A stretch of 64,000 nt of DNA, from positions 32,791 to 96,790 of the forward strand of contig NZ_QGNX01000010.1 of the NCBI RefSeq assembly GCF_003265325.1, in the 5' to 3' direction. Position numbers and translations under genes: made by a program. The DNA comes from Oceanibium sediminis. GTDB lineage: Bacteria; Pseudomonadota; Alphaproteobacteria; Rhodobacterales; Rhodobacteraceae. Shown here piece after piece: positions 1 through 9,525 of the stretch. Within the stretch, counting starts at the first letter, position 1. Each line of letters opens with the position of its first letter. Below the pieces are notes generated by a model. That model was not told the origin of the DNA, did no database searches, and saw only the letters and a list, made by a program, of their open reading frames with translations.

Positions 1-2
1 GG

Positions 3-3000
3 GACTACGCCTTCCTCGACCTGACCGAAGCGGCGCTGGACCTGACCGACCGCGGGGTCGAGGGGCGCAACGCCCCGCCGCCCGTGGACGTGTACCTGAC
101 GACCGAGCGGGGCGCCTACCGCCCCGGTGAAACCGTCTTCGCCACCGTCCTGGCCCGTGACACCACCGCCGCCGCCATTCCCGGCCTGCCGCTGACCGCG
201 ATCACCCTGCGCCCCGATGGGGTCGAGCATGACCGCCAGCTTCTGGCGGACGCGGGCGCGGGCGGGCGCGCCATGGCGCTGACCCTGCCCGACACGGCGG
301 CGCGCGGCACCTGGCGGCTGCGCATCCACGCTGACCCGGAAGCCCCCGCGCTGGCCAGCACCACCTACCTGGTCGAGGATTTCGTGCCCGAGCGGATCGA
401 CTATACCGCCACGCTGGCCGACACGGCCCTGCGGGTGGGCGCGACCACCGCGCTCGATATCGAGGCGCGCTACCTCTACGGCGCGCCGGGCGCGGACCTA
501 ACGATCAATGGCGATCTGCGCCTTGCCCCCACCAACACGCTGGAGGCGTTCCCCGGCTACAGCTTCGGCCCGGTCGATTACGTCGAACCGCTGTTCGACA
601 GCCTCGCCTCCGGCCAGGTCACCGGCCCGGACGGCACCGCGCGGGTGCTGTTCACCCTCCCCGAACCTGAGGTGCAGGACCGCCCCTTCACCGCGCGGCT
701 GACCCTGCGCCTGGCCGACAGTTCCGGCCGCCCGGTCGAACGCCGCCTGACCGCCGATGTCGCCCCCGCCGCGCCCCTGATCGGCGTGCGCCCGCTGTTT
801 GACGACGCGGTGCCCGAAGGCGGCACCGCCGGGTTCGAGGTGATCTCCCTCGCGCCGGGGGGTGCCCGCGCCGCCATGGACGGGCTGCGCTGGGAAATCG
901 CCCGCGTGCGCACCGATTACCAGTGGTACGAGGTGCAGGGCCGCTGGTCCTATGAACCCATCGTCACCCGCAGCCGCGTCGCCGATGGCACCCTGTCCAC
1001 CCTTTCGGACGCGCCGGTGCGCATCGAAGCGCCTGTGGACTGGGGCCGCTACGAGCTGACCATCGCCGGAACCGAGGGCGGCTATGCCCGCACCACCTAC
1101 GGCTTCAGCGCGGGCTGGTACGCCGCCGCTGCCGGAAGCGAAACGCCCGACCGGCTGGACGTCTCGCTCGATGCGGAAACCTACGCGCCGGGCGATACCG
1201 CCCGCCTGCGGCTGGAGCCGCGCAGCCCCGGTGAGATCCTGATCACCGTGCTGTCGGACAAGCTGATCTCCCGCCAGAGCGTGCAGGCCACGGACACGAC
1301 CCCGATCGAGGTGGCGCTACCCGTGACGCCGGAATGGGGCTCGGGCGCCTATGTCGTCGCGACCCATATCCGCGCGCTCGACGCGGATGCGGGGCGCAAC
1401 CCCTCGCGCGCCATCGGCACCGGCTGGATCGGCGTCGATCCCGGCCCGCGCCTGCTGGACGCCAGCATCACCTCCGCCCCCGAAGCGGCCCCGCGCAGCA
1501 CGCACATGGCCGAAATCGCCGTCAGCGGCGCCACGCCCGGTGAACAGGTCTACGCCACGCTTGCGGCCGTGGACCTCGGCATCCTGAACCTGACCGGGTT
1601 CGACGTGCCCGACCCTGCCGATCACTACCACGGCCAGCGCCGCCTGGGCGTTGAGCTGCGCGACGTCTACGGTCGCCTGATCGACGGGCTTCAGGGCAGC
1701 CCGGGCCGCCTGCGCTCGGGCGGGGACGGGGGCAGTTCCGGCACCAAGGGCCCACCCCCGACCGAGGCGCTGATGGCGCAATTCTCCGGCGTGGTGACGG
1801 TGGATGAAAACGGCCGCGTGCAGGTGCCCATCGATCTGCCCGACTTCAACGGCACCGTGCGGCTGAACGCGATCGTCTGGTCCGAAACCGGCGTCGGCAA
1901 CACCTCGCAGGAACTGCTGGTGCGCGATCCCATCGTGCTGTCGGCGAACCTGCCGCGCTTCCTCGCCCCCGGCGACAGCGCGACGCTGGAACTGGACCTC
2001 GCCCATGTCTCCGGCCCGGCGGGGGCGGTCAGCGTCAGCTATGGCGGCACCGACGCGCTGCCGCTGCCTGATGCGGCGGACAGCGTGACCCTTGCCGAAG
2101 GCGGGCGCGCGCGCGTCAGCGTGCCGCTGGCCGCGGGCGCCGTCTCCGACAACCGCCTGACCGTCACGCTCACCACGCCCGACGGGCGGGCGCTGCAAAA
2201 GTCGCTGAACGTGGCGATCCGCGCCAACGACCCGGAGGTGGCCCGCCAGTCCCGCCTGTCGCTGGCCGCGAACGGGGGCGAGCTGGTGCTGGACCGCCAG
2301 CTCTTCTCCGGGCTGGTGCCGGGCACCGGGCAGGTCATGCTCTCAGCCGGGTCGCTGGCGCGCTTCGACGTGCCGGGGCTTCTGGCCGCGCTGGATGCCT
2401 ATCCCTACGGCTGTACCGAGCAGATCACCTCCCGCGCGTTGCCGCTGGTCTACTACGACCAGCTCGCGCGCGGGCTGGCGCTGGCGGGTGACAGTGTCGC
2501 CCCGCGCATCGACGAGGCCATCGAAACCGTGCTGTCGCGCCAGGGGCGCAACGGCGGCTTCGGCATGTGGTCGGCCTTCGGCGATGACCTGTGGCTGTCG
2601 TCCTACGTGACCGACTTCCTGTCGCGCGCCCGCGCGCAGGGGCATTCGGTGCCGGACCTGGCCTTCGCCTCGGCCCTCGATCACCTGCGCAACGGCGTCA
2701 ACGCCGCCCCCGATTTCGAGGATGGGGGCGAGGATATCGCCTACGCCCTGATGGTGCTGGCCCGCGAAGGCCGCGCCAGCGTCGGGGACCTGCGCTACTA
2801 CGCCGACCAGAAGAGCGAGGATTTCGCCACCCCGCTGGCGCTGGCCCAGCTTGGTACGGCGCTGGCGTCCTACGGCGATCCGGGGCGCGCGGACGCCATG
2901 TTCGCCGCCGCCGCCGACCGGTTGCGCTACGCGGCGGAGGATACGCGCGGCTGGCGGGCCGACTTCGGCTCCGACATCCGCGACCGCGCCGCGATCCTGA

Positions 3001-3755
3001 CCCTGGCGGTGGAGGCAGGCTCCAACGCGATCGACCGTGCCGCCCTGTCCGAGGCGGTGGCCCGCGACGCGCTGCCTGGCCGTGGCCAGTCCACACAGGA
3101 ACAGCTCTGGACCGTGCTGGCCGCCAACGCCCTTGGCGGGGCGGGCGCCCCGCCGGGCCTGATGCTGGACGGTGTTGCCCCCGCCGGCCCGCTGGCGGCG
3201 CGCTTCACCGGCGCGGACCTGTCCCGGCCCGTGACCCTGGCCAACGCGGGCCCTGCGGAGGTGCCCGTCGTCCTCAGCGTCTTCGGCACGCCGGAGGCGG
3301 GCGAACCCGCGGGCGGCAACGGTTACCGGATCGAGCGCACGCTCTTCACGCTGGAGGGGGCGCTGGCCGACCCGGCCGCACTGGCCCGCAACGACCGGAT
3401 CGTGGTGATGCTGACGATCACGCCCGAACGCCCGTCCGAGGCGCGCCTGATGGTGGACGACCCGCTTCCCGCCGGGCTGGAGATCGAGAACCCCAACCTC
3501 GCCACCTCCGGCGATATCGCGGGGATCGACTGGCTGGACCTGCCCGACGTCGCCACCTTCACCGAGGCGCGGACCGACCGCTTCCTCGCCGCGGTGGACT
3601 GGTCGGGTGATCGCTCCTTCCGCCTGGCCTACGTGGCGCGCGCCATCTCTCCGGGCAGCTTCCACCATCCGGCGGCCAGCGTCGAGGACATGTACCGCCC
3701 CGCCTTCCGCGCCCGCACCGATGCCGCCCGGGTCGAGATCGGGCCGGTGCGGTGA
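3..3755 (+). CDS. Alpha-2-macroglobulin family protein (5' truncated by window edge)
   Basis: The reading frame is open from base 3, so the real start lies left of the window and only about the last 1,250 residues are present; bacterial alpha-2-macroglobulins are usually 1,500-1,900 residues. The sequence shows MG-type beta-rich domains, the bait-region/A2M segment and, at about nt 2405-2425, the thioester motif GCTEQ (CxEQ type), followed by the alpha-alpha toroid region and a receptor-binding-like C-terminus. The family traps and inactivates proteases in the periplasm. It overlaps the start of pbpC by four bases (GTGA), the same pairing as E. coli yfhM-pbpC, where the two are thought to act together when the cell wall is breached. 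The signal peptide or lipobox cannot be seen here. Confidence 0.95.
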   Translation, partial: DYAFLDLTEAALDLTDRGVEGRNAPPPVDVYLTTERGAYRPGETVFATVLARDTTAAAIPGLPLTAITLRPDGVEHDRQLLADAGAGGRAMALTLPDTAARGTWRLRIHADPEAPALASTTYLVEDFVPERIDYTATLADTALRVGATTALDIEARYLYGAPGADLTINGDLRLAPTNTLEAFPGYSFGPVDYVEPLFDSLASGQVTGPDGTARVLFTLPEPEVQDRPFTARLTLRLADSSGRPVERRLTADVAPAAPLIGVRPLFDDAVPEGGTAGFEVISLAPGGARAAMDGLRWEIARVRTDYQWYEVQGRWSYEPIVTRSRVADGTLSTLSDAPVRIEAPVDWGRYELTIAGTEGGYARTTYGFSAGWYAAAAGSETPDRLDVSLDAETYAPGDTARLRLEPRSPGEILITVLSDKLISRQSVQATDTTPIEVALPVTPEWGSGAYVVATHIRALDADAGRNPSRAIGTGWIGVDPGPRLLDASITSAPEAAPRSTHMAEIAVSGATPGEQVYATLAAVDLGILNLTGFDVPDPADHYHGQRRLGVELRDVYGRLIDGLQGSPGRLRSGGDGGSSGTKGPPPTEALMAQFSGVVTVDENGRVQVPIDLPDFNGTVRLNAIVWSETGVGNTSQELLVRDPIVLSANLPRFLAPGDSATLELDLAHVSGPAGAVSVSYGGTDALPLPDAADSVTLAEGGRARVSVPLAAGAVSDNRLTVTLTTPDGRALQKSLNVAIRANDPEVARQSRLSLAANGGELVLDRQLFSGLVPGTGQVMLSAGSLARFDVPGLLAALDAYPYGCTEQITSRALPLVYYDQLARGLALAGDSVAPRIDEAIETVLSRQGRNGGFGMWSAFGDDLWLSSYVTDFLSRARAQGHSVPDLAFASALDHLRNGVNAAPDFEDGGEDIAYALMVLAREGRASVGDLRYYADQKSEDFATPLALAQLGTALASYGDPGRADAMFAAAADRLRYAAEDTRGWRADFGSDIRDRAAILTLAVEAGSNAIDRAALSEAVARDALPGRGQSTQEQLWTVLAANALGGAGAPPGLMLDGVAPAGPLAARFTGADLSRPVTLANAGPAEVPVVLSVFGTPEAGEPAGGNGYRIERTLFTLEGALADPAALARNDRIVVMLTITPERPSEARLMVDDPLPAGLEIENPNLATSGDIAGIDWLDLPDVATFTEARTDRFLAAVDWSGDRSFRLAYVARAISPGSFHHPAASVEDMYRPAFRARTDAARVEIGPVR

Positions 3756-5743
3756 AACGCTGGCTTGGCGGCGCGGCGCTTGCGCTCGTCCTCGGCGCTC
3801 TGGCGTTCGAGGGCTGGGTGCGCACCGCGCCGCTGCCGCCCCTTGGCAGCCCCACCTCGCAGGTGGTGGCGGACCGAGATGGCGTGCCGCTGCGCATCTT
3901 CCTTGCGCGGGATGACCGCTGGCGGCTGCCGGTCAGCCCGGCGCGGGTCGATCCCGGATACCTCGCGCAGCTGATCGCCTACGAGGACAAGCGCTTCTAC
4001 AGCCATGCCGGGGTGGACCCGCTGGCGCTGCTGCGCGCGGCGCGGGACTCCGCGTTGGCGGGCCGGGTGGTGTCGGGGGGATCGACCCTGACCATGCAGA
4101 CCGCGCGGCTGCTCGACGGCGGTGGCACGGGTCGGCTTTCGGGCAAGTTCCGCCAGATGCGCCTGGCGCTGGCTCTGGAACGGCGGCTGTCCAAGGCGGA
4201 AATCCTGCAGATCTACCTCACGCGCGCGCCCTTCGGGGGCAACCTGGAAGGGGTGCGCGCCGCCAGCTTCAGCTATTTCGGCAAGGACGCGCACCGCCTG
4301 TCCCCGGCGGAGGCGGCCCTGCTGGTCGCACTGCCCCAGGCCCCCGAAAGCCGCCGTCCCGACCGGTCCCCGGCGGCGGCGCGAAAGGCCCGCGACGCCG
4401 TGCTTGCGCGCAGCGCCGCCAGCGGCGCGCTCGCCCCCGATCTTCTGCCCCGCGCCCTGCGCGCCGATGTCCCGCGCCAGCGGATGCCGTTTCCCGCCCA
4501 CGCCTGGCACGCCGCCGCCGCCGCCCACGCGATCGACCCGGACAGCCCGGTGCACCGGCTGGACCTCTCCGCCGGACCCCAGGTCGCGCTGGAATCCCGG
4601 CTCGAACGCCTCGCCCCGACGCTGCCGCCGGGCGCTTCGGCGGCGCTGATGGTGCGCGAGGTCGACACGGGCCGTATCGTCGCGCGCGTCGGCGCGGCGC
4701 TGCCGGGGCAGGGCACGCGCGGCGGCTTCATCGACATGACGCAGGTCCTGCGCTCGCCCGGATCGGCGCTGAAGCCCTTCATCTACGCGCTGGCCTTCGA
4801 CGCCGGGATCGCGCATCCCGAAACCATCCTGTCGGACCGGCCGACGGATTTCGGCGGCTATGCGCCCCGCAACTTCGACGGCGGCTTCCTCGGCCCCGTT
4901 TCCGCGCGCGAGGCGTTGCAGCTGTCGCTCAACGTCCCGGCGGTCGCGGTGCTGGACCAGGTTGGCGCCAGCCGCCTGATGGCCTTCCTGCGCCAGAGCG
5001 GCGCACGCCCCGAAACGCCGGGCGGCGGCGCTCCGGGCCTGTCGGCGGCGCTGGGCGGGCTCGGCATCACGCTGGAAGATCTGACCGGCAGCTACACGGT
5101 GCTGGCCAGCGGCGGCGGACACCTGCTGTCCCCGGCGGCGGCCTGGTACGTCAGTGACATCCTGCGCGGCGCGCCCGCGCCAGAGTCCGGGCAGGGCGGG
5201 GCGATCGCCTTCAAGACCGGCACCTCCTACGGGCACCGGGACGGCTGGGCGCTGGGCTATGACGGGGCGCATGTCGTCGGCGTCTGGATCGGCCGCCCCG
5301 ATGGCGGCGCGGTGCCCGGCCTGACCGGGCTGACACACGCCGCGCCGGTGCTTTTCCAGGCGATGGATCGCCTCGCGCCCGAGCGCGCGCCCCTGGCCGG
5401 CCCGCCGCCCGGCGCGCTGACCGTGGCGCTGGACGCGTTGCCGCGCCAGATGCAGCGGCTTGGCCCTGTGCAGGCCAGCGGCCAGCCGGAGGCGGAGACG
5501 TTCCGCATCGCCTATCCCCCCAGCGGGGCGCGGCTTTCCCTCGGCTCGGGCGGCATGCTGGTGGCCAAACTGGCCGAGGGGCGTCCGCCCTTCACCTGGA
5601 TGATCGATGGCCGCGTGGTCGCCGCGGACCCCACAGCGCGCAGCTTTTCCTGGCCGATGGAAGAGCGCGGCTTCGTCACGATCACCGCGCTCGACCGGAC
5701 AGGGGCCGCCGCGCGCACCACCATCGAGGTGCTGACGGACTGA
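3752..5743 (+). CDS. pbpC: Penicillin-binding protein 1C (bifunctional glycosyltransferase/transpeptidase)
   Basis: This 663-residue class A PBP starts at a GTG that overlaps the alpha-2-macroglobulin stop. It has an N-terminal membrane anchor (residues about 5-25) and a GT51 glycosyltransferase domain with the EDKRF motif (Glu78 is the likely catalytic base) and the SGGSTLTMQ motif. The transpeptidase domain shows SALK (Ser about 338), SLN and KTGTS motifs, and there is a C-terminal PBP1C-specific domain. It polymerises and cross-links peptidoglycan on the periplasmic face of the inner membrane. All catalytic motifs are intact. Coupling to the alpha-2-macroglobulin supports a repair or defence role. 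Confidence 0.95.
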   Translation: MKRWLGGAALALVLGALAFEGWVRTAPLPPLGSPTSQVVADRDGVPLRIFLARDDRWRLPVSPARVDPGYLAQLIAYEDKRFYSHAGVDPLALLRAARDSALAGRVVSGGSTLTMQTARLLDGGGTGRLSGKFRQMRLALALERRLSKAEILQIYLTRAPFGGNLEGVRAASFSYFGKDAHRLSPAEAALLVALPQAPESRRPDRSPAAARKARDAVLARSAASGALAPDLLPRALRADVPRQRMPFPAHAWHAAAAAHAIDPDSPVHRLDLSAGPQVALESRLERLAPTLPPGASAALMVREVDTGRIVARVGAALPGQGTRGGFIDMTQVLRSPGSALKPFIYALAFDAGIAHPETILSDRPTDFGGYAPRNFDGGFLGPVSAREALQLSLNVPAVAVLDQVGASRLMAFLRQSGARPETPGGGAPGLSAALGGLGITLEDLTGSYTVLASGGGHLLSPAAAWYVSDILRGAPAPESGQGGAIAFKTGTSYGHRDGWALGYDGAHVVGVWIGRPDGGAVPGLTGLTHAAPVLFQAMDRLAPERAPLAGPPPGALTVALDALPRQMQRLGPVQASGQPEAETFRIAYPPSGARLSLGSGGMLVAKLAEGRPPFTWMIDGRVVAADPTARSFSWPMEERGFVTITALDRTGAAARTTIEVLTD

Positions 5744-5792
5744 TCCGTGAACGCCCCTCGGCGTGCTGCAAAAACTATGTTCTGAAATGAGA

Positions 5793-5824
5793 AGCGCCGG
5801 ATCCGCCCCCGTGGATCCGGCGCT
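5793..5824 (+). terminator. Hairpin downstream of pbpC
   Basis: A perfect 12-bp inverted repeat (AGCGCCGGATCC and its complement) with an 8-nt loop sits 49 nt after the pbpC stop. There is no strong U-tract after it, so it may be a terminator or an mRNA-stabilising stem. Confidence 0.7.
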
Positions 5825-6493
5825 AAATGTCACGCCGATACGGCCTGACGGTGTACTAAGAAGAACCTGGATAGACGAGGCAACGCAACACTAAGCCCCA
5901 AACGCAACGGTCCAGTCGGGTGTCCATTCGGCCAGCCTTGGCTGTGTGAATGTGCGACCCCTGTTCTTCAGGGCAAGTCAGCAGGCCCCCACCTGCTGTC
6001 CCACCCGCGGGGCCGTAATCATGCGACCCCTTTGTCTTGGTGTCCTCGCGGCCAGCGGCCTTGAGGACCACGCGCACGCGCTGACAAACAACACAGATCA
6101 GTCATGCGCGCGTTACTCGTTACACCCGACAGTGCGGACCGCTACGTGGCCCATACCGCCTGACCCTCGGTCCCGGTTCTGTGCGATCCGAACAGCAGGC
6201 TCCCCCAGAGAACACTGACCGGAAATGTGCACCCAAGTGACCGTGGGCAAGTTCATGTTAGCCTTGAAACACGCCATCGCGCTAGAATGTGCAAAAATGC
6301 ATCGCGCCCCGGCTTGAATAATTGACCTTCATAAGGTCCGAAAAAGCTTTCGTATAAGTATAAATCAGATCACTTCTACAATCTGATTTTGAATGTGTAT
6401 TCCCTATTTATAAAAAAATTTCAAAATTTTTGATAAATCATTTATATATTTGTCAAAATTGCAGATCGCGGATCTGCGCCCGCTTGGAGTACT
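5825..6493. other. Gene-poor gap with an AT-rich patch
   Basis: About 670 bases contain no convincing gene. The left part (5825-6290) has normal GC and only short, unconvincing open frames on either strand. The right part (about 6290-6470) is strikingly AT-rich for this genome, with A and T runs around 6400-6435. It lies downstream of the minus-strand trio ending at 6494. I see no clear terminator, RNA gene or insertion-sequence end. Confidence 0.6.
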
Positions 6494-7084
6494 TCACGTC
6501 GCCGCCTGCTGCTTTGTCGGGCCGTCCATCTGCTGAAAGCGGCAAATGGAAGCCGCCCATTCGGCGAATTGGATGTCCCGGTCCAGGTCGAAGTTTGCCA
6601 CGAACCGGTGAACCGGAGCCGCCATTCCGCGCATGGTGCTGCATTTTTGCAGCGGATGCGCCGGCATGACGATGCGCATGGCCCGATCCGTGCCCATGCT
6701 TTGCCGCACTGTGGCGCCCATGGACGAATCATTTCGGGGCCCCACGGCATAGATTTCGCGGGCAGTGATCTTCGTGAAAACATTCAAAAATTCACGATTC
6801 TGAAAGGCTGAACCTTCGGGGTGATCGAACACGCTGTCAGTGACCTTCGGACGGCAATCCGGCAGCCAGACCCCGCGGGCGAAGCTGCCGTCTTTTCGCA
6901 CCGCCCTGCAGAAGGCAAGCGGCATCTTCATCTTTCGCGCCAAGCGAACCGATTCCGTCACCGTGGTGACATCCACGTCGTCCAGCGGCTCTGCGTCGTT
7001 GAATCCGCGATAGGCACCGAAGACCACCACCAGCGGCATGGTGCGCCGGAAAACCCCTATGGCGGGGCGTACAATGATACTCAA
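6494..7084 (-). CDS. Degenerate isochorismatase-fold protein
   Basis: This 196-residue protein starts at a TTG preceded by GGGAG seven bases upstream and 11 bases after the stop of the GNAT gene. It resembles isochorismatase-like cysteine hydrolases: a first strand VVVFGAYRGF where the family has a V(I/L)DMQ-type strand, a GSAFQN segment like the family's SAF motif, and an IYAVGPRNDSSMGATVR segment where the family has G-x-x-T-x-x-C-V. The usual catalytic Asp is Gly, no Lys is seen before SAF, and the nucleophile Cys is replaced by Ser. It is therefore unlikely to be a classical hydrolase and may be a binding or regulatory protein. It is the last gene of a three-gene unit divergent from a LysR regulator. 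The fold assignment is from motif reading only. Confidence 0.6.
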   Translation of the reverse strand: MSIIVRPAIGVFRRTMPLVVVFGAYRGFNDAEPLDDVDVTTVTESVRLARKMKMPLAFCRAVRKDGSFARGVWLPDCRPKVTDSVFDHPEGSAFQNREFLNVFTKITAREIYAVGPRNDSSMGATVRQSMGTDRAMRIVMPAHPLQKCSTMRGMAAPVHRFVANFDLDRDIQFAEWAASICRFQQMDGPTKQQAAT

Positions 7085-7095
7085 GAATACACTCC

Positions 7096-7731
7096 CTATT
7101 CAGCGGCCATCGCGTAACCGGCATCGGCTTCGGCAGAGCGGTCGACAGACTGCTCCAGTACGCCCGGGCGATCCCAGTCGCCTTCGGGGCGGATCAGGGC
7201 GTAGGGACAACTTTCCAGCGTGATGGCGCCTTCGGGCAGTTCCCCCGTCAGGACCATCTCGGTGTACGAGTAGTCCGAGAACACCAGTGACCTGGCGTTT
7301 TCTTCCACACGAAATCCGAACAAACGGTAAAGGGGGATCAATTCGTCACGGGCGTGGCCGATGACCTTGGAGAATCCCTTGCGCTGGCAATGTTCGATGC
7401 CGGCCCGGATCATCTTGAAGGCGATCTTCGTCTTGCGGAAGTGGTGCCGCACGGCGACGCGCTCCATCTTGGCGAAACCGCCGAAGTAGCGCAGGCGCAG
7501 GCAGGCGACGGGCTCTCCGTTCACCCAGCCGATCATGTGGGTGGCGCAGAAATCGTTTCCGTCGAACTCCTCCTCGTAGGGGCAGTCCTGCTCCGCCATG
7601 TAGACGGCGGCGCGGATGGCGGTCACGCGCATCATGTCGTTGATGGTCTTGACCGTGGTTACTTCAAGTTTCGGTGGCGCTTTACGCGCTCCGTTAGCGG
7701 GATCGACGTTGAAATTCTGTCCGTCAGGCAT
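7096..7731 (-). CDS. GNAT-family N-acetyltransferase-like protein
   Basis: The protein has 211 residues and an ATG preceded by GGAG. The central part has GNAT character: a strand with VNGEPVACLRLR, then MERVAVRHHFRKTKIAFKM in the position of the acyl-CoA-binding loop (the R/Q-x-x-G-x-G/A signature is not perfect), and a C-terminal PLYRLFGF motif typical of GNAT strand 5/helix 4. Residues 1-25 and the last 45 residues are family-specific. The acceptor is unknown. It is the middle gene of the unit with the isochorismatase-fold protein and another GNAT-like protein. Its general shape (a GNAT-fold enzyme next to a regulator) also recalls signal synthases, but that is speculation. Confidence 0.75.
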   Translation of the reverse strand: MPDGQNFNVDPANGARKAPPKLEVTTVKTINDMMRVTAIRAAVYMAEQDCPYEEEFDGNDFCATHMIGWVNGEPVACLRLRYFGGFAKMERVAVRHHFRKTKIAFKMIRAGIEHCQRKGFSKVIGHARDELIPLYRLFGFRVEENARSLVFSDYSYTEMVLTGELPEGAITLESCPYALIRPEGDWDRPGVLEQSVDRSAEADAGYAMAAE

Positions 7732-7767
7732 ATTCGTTCTCCAGGTGCTCTATGATTGGGTGGCCCT

Positions 7768-8355
7768 TTACGAGGAGTACCGTGTAACATCGAACAGCCC
7801 GCGTTTGCTGAGCCGCTCATACCGGAAAAGCAGTGGGGTGCGCGGGTCTTCCACCCGTCTGAATCCCACTGACTGCATGATCCTCTGGCCGGCTTCTGTT
7901 GAGCCGTTACCGTACAAGTCGAGATCGCGGTAATCCGGCCCGTTGAGCCGTTCCGCGATAAGCGGGATCGCGGCGACCGCGATCCCCGGGGCAAAGACAC
8001 CCCATTTGTAGATTGCCGCGACCGGGTCGCCGGTGGCCGCCACGTGGCTGAGCCGGGGGTCCGGTGCATCGAAGGTGCCGGAATCCAGCGCGGCATGTCC
8101 TGCGGGCGAAAGCATCGCCATCGCGTAGAGTCCGACCAGATGGTTGTTGCGCCGGTCGTGGATAGACCAGATATTGTCATGGTGGCGCCGTCGGATGTTT
8201 TCGCAGGTCTCCAGGGTGGCCATGTGCTGCATGAATGCTGCGGCGATCCGGGGATAAATCGCGGCCAGTTCCTCGGCACTGCTGCGCGAAATCCTCACCC
8301 GCTTTGTGGCGACAATTGGATCGAGCGCGTCGAATTCTTTAGGAAAATGCTGCAT
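7768..8355 (-). CDS. Putative GNAT-like acyltransferase, first gene of the unit
   Basis: This protein has about 195 residues; an alternative GTG start lies one codon upstream at 8358. No strong ribosome binding site is visible. The C-terminal half carries DLDLYGNGSTEAGQRIMQSVGFRRVED, which looks like the final GNAT strand-helix with the typical GF turn. The N-terminal half, with a conserved-looking ETCENIRRRHHDNIW segment and a LVGLYAMAML strand, is unfamiliar. No function can be assigned. It is read away from the LysR gene across a 147-bp shared promoter region and sits 36 bases upstream of the second GNAT gene, so the three minus-strand genes are probably co-transcribed. Confidence 0.65.
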   Translation of the reverse strand: MQHFPKEFDALDPIVATKRVRISRSSAEELAAIYPRIAAAFMQHMATLETCENIRRRHHDNIWSIHDRRNNHLVGLYAMAMLSPAGHAALDSGTFDAPDPRLSHVAATGDPVAAIYKWGVFAPGIAVAAIPLIAERLNGPDYRDLDLYGNGSTEAGQRIMQSVGFRRVEDPRTPLLFRYERLSKRGLFDVTRYSS

Positions 8356-8477
8356 CACTTTGCGATCACGACAAGAATTTGCCGCGAACTGGCCCCCGTT
8401 TGGTCTCTAACTCACTTTTAAGTAGAAAATGTATCGCTAAGCTGGCATCTTCGCAGGGCATAGAATCAGCATCGGGT

Positions 8478-8495
8478 CGCTGCGTATTTGCAGCG
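8478..8495. promoter_or_regulatory. Inverted repeat just upstream of the LysR gene
   Basis: A perfect CGCTGC-N6-GCAGCG inverted repeat ends seven bases before the ATG at 8503, adjoining the ribosome binding site. It is a candidate autoregulatory site or leader hairpin in the divergent promoter region. This is inference from symmetry alone. Confidence 0.4.
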
Positions 8496-8502
8496 GACAG
8501 GC

Positions 8503-9516
8503 ATGAAAAAGACAGTTTCAGACCCCTCGTGGGACGATCTCAAGATTTTTCTGGCTTGCGCCCGTGCGCTGAGCTTTCGAGCTGCTGCGAAAACGCTGGG
8601 GCTTACTTCCTCGACAGTTGTCCGCCGAATCAGTGCGTTAGAGGGTGAGCTTGGTTTCACGCTCTTCGACAGGCTGCCGAACGGGGTACAACTTACGCGC
8701 GAAGGCTCGCGTCTGGTGTCCAGCGCGAACCAGATCGAGCAGGGCGCGTTCGACTTCCAGCGCCGGATCGAGACGTTCGATTCGAAGAAGCGCGGCATCG
8801 TGCGCGTGTCCGCGACCGAGGGCCTTGGCACCTATTGGCTGATGCCCCGGCTGATCGATTTCCAGCGCGGCAACCCGATGATGGTGATCGACCTGAAGGC
8901 GACCGAGCAGACGGTGGACGTCAGCCGGATGGAAGCCGACGTCGCGATCCAGTTCGACGAGCCGACGAACCCCCACGTCATGCGCCGCCGCCTGTGCTCG
9001 CTGCACGTCTATCCTTTCGCGGCGCGCCAGTACCTCGACACTTACGGGATGCCGCAGACCAAGCAGGACATGCTGGATCACCGGCTGGTGGACCAGGTCG
9101 GCCCGCAGCTGGATGAGGGCGCCTGGCCCCGCTACCTCGGGATCGAGGATGTGGAAGGCGTCGTCGGCATTCGCACCAATTCCTCGGCGGCGCATTTTTC
9201 CGCCGTGCACGGGGGCGCGGGCATCGGCGGTCTGCCGACATTTGCCGCAGCCCTTTTCAAGGATCTCGAGCCCATCGACATTGGGATCCACCACCGTATC
9301 GACGTCTGGATGACCTATCATCCCGACGCCCGCCGCACCCCCCGTGTGGCGACCATGATCGACTGGCTCATCGGGACATTCGACGCCGCCAAGTATCCCT
9401 GGTTCAGGGACGAATTCATTCATCCAAGTGCATTCAATGATTTTGACAGCCGCCATTGGCAAGACCAACCCGCCCGTTTCGGGTTCTCGACGGATTATCT
9501 GCGCAATATCGGGTAA
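8503..9516 (+). CDS. LysR-family transcriptional regulator
   Basis: This 337-residue protein starts at the ATG with GGACAGG upstream; a TTG 15 bases earlier is less likely. The winged helix-turn-helix occupies about residues 10-68 (DDLKIFLACARALSFRAAA, then SSTVVRRISALEGELG), followed by a LysR substrate-binding domain from about residue 90. The C-terminal 35 residues extend beyond the usual LysR end. It is divergent from the GNAT/GNAT/isochorismatase-fold unit, which is the classical arrangement for a LysR controlling its neighbour. The MFS exporter follows 10 bases downstream and is probably co-transcribed. The ligand is unknown. Confidence 0.92.
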   Translation: MKKTVSDPSWDDLKIFLACARALSFRAAAKTLGLTSSTVVRRISALEGELGFTLFDRLPNGVQLTREGSRLVSSANQIEQGAFDFQRRIETFDSKKRGIVRVSATEGLGTYWLMPRLIDFQRGNPMMVIDLKATEQTVDVSRMEADVAIQFDEPTNPHVMRRRLCSLHVYPFAARQYLDTYGMPQTKQDMLDHRLVDQVGPQLDEGAWPRYLGIEDVEGVVGIRTNSSAAHFSAVHGGAGIGGLPTFAAALFKDLEPIDIGIHHRIDVWMTYHPDARRTPRVATMIDWLIGTFDAAKYPWFRDEFIHPSAFNDFDSRHWQDQPARFGFSTDYLRNIG

Positions 9517-9525
9517 GGGGGCTGC

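Noticed and set aside
5856-6218. Two small overlapping frames on opposite strands in the gap after pbpC
   Set aside because: No ribosome binding site, no recognisable domain and mutual overlap.
7768-8358. LuxI-type autoinducer synthase
   Set aside because: GNAT-like ending and neighbours tempted this call, but the conserved LuxI residues are not visible in either GNAT-like protein and there is no LuxR gene nearby.
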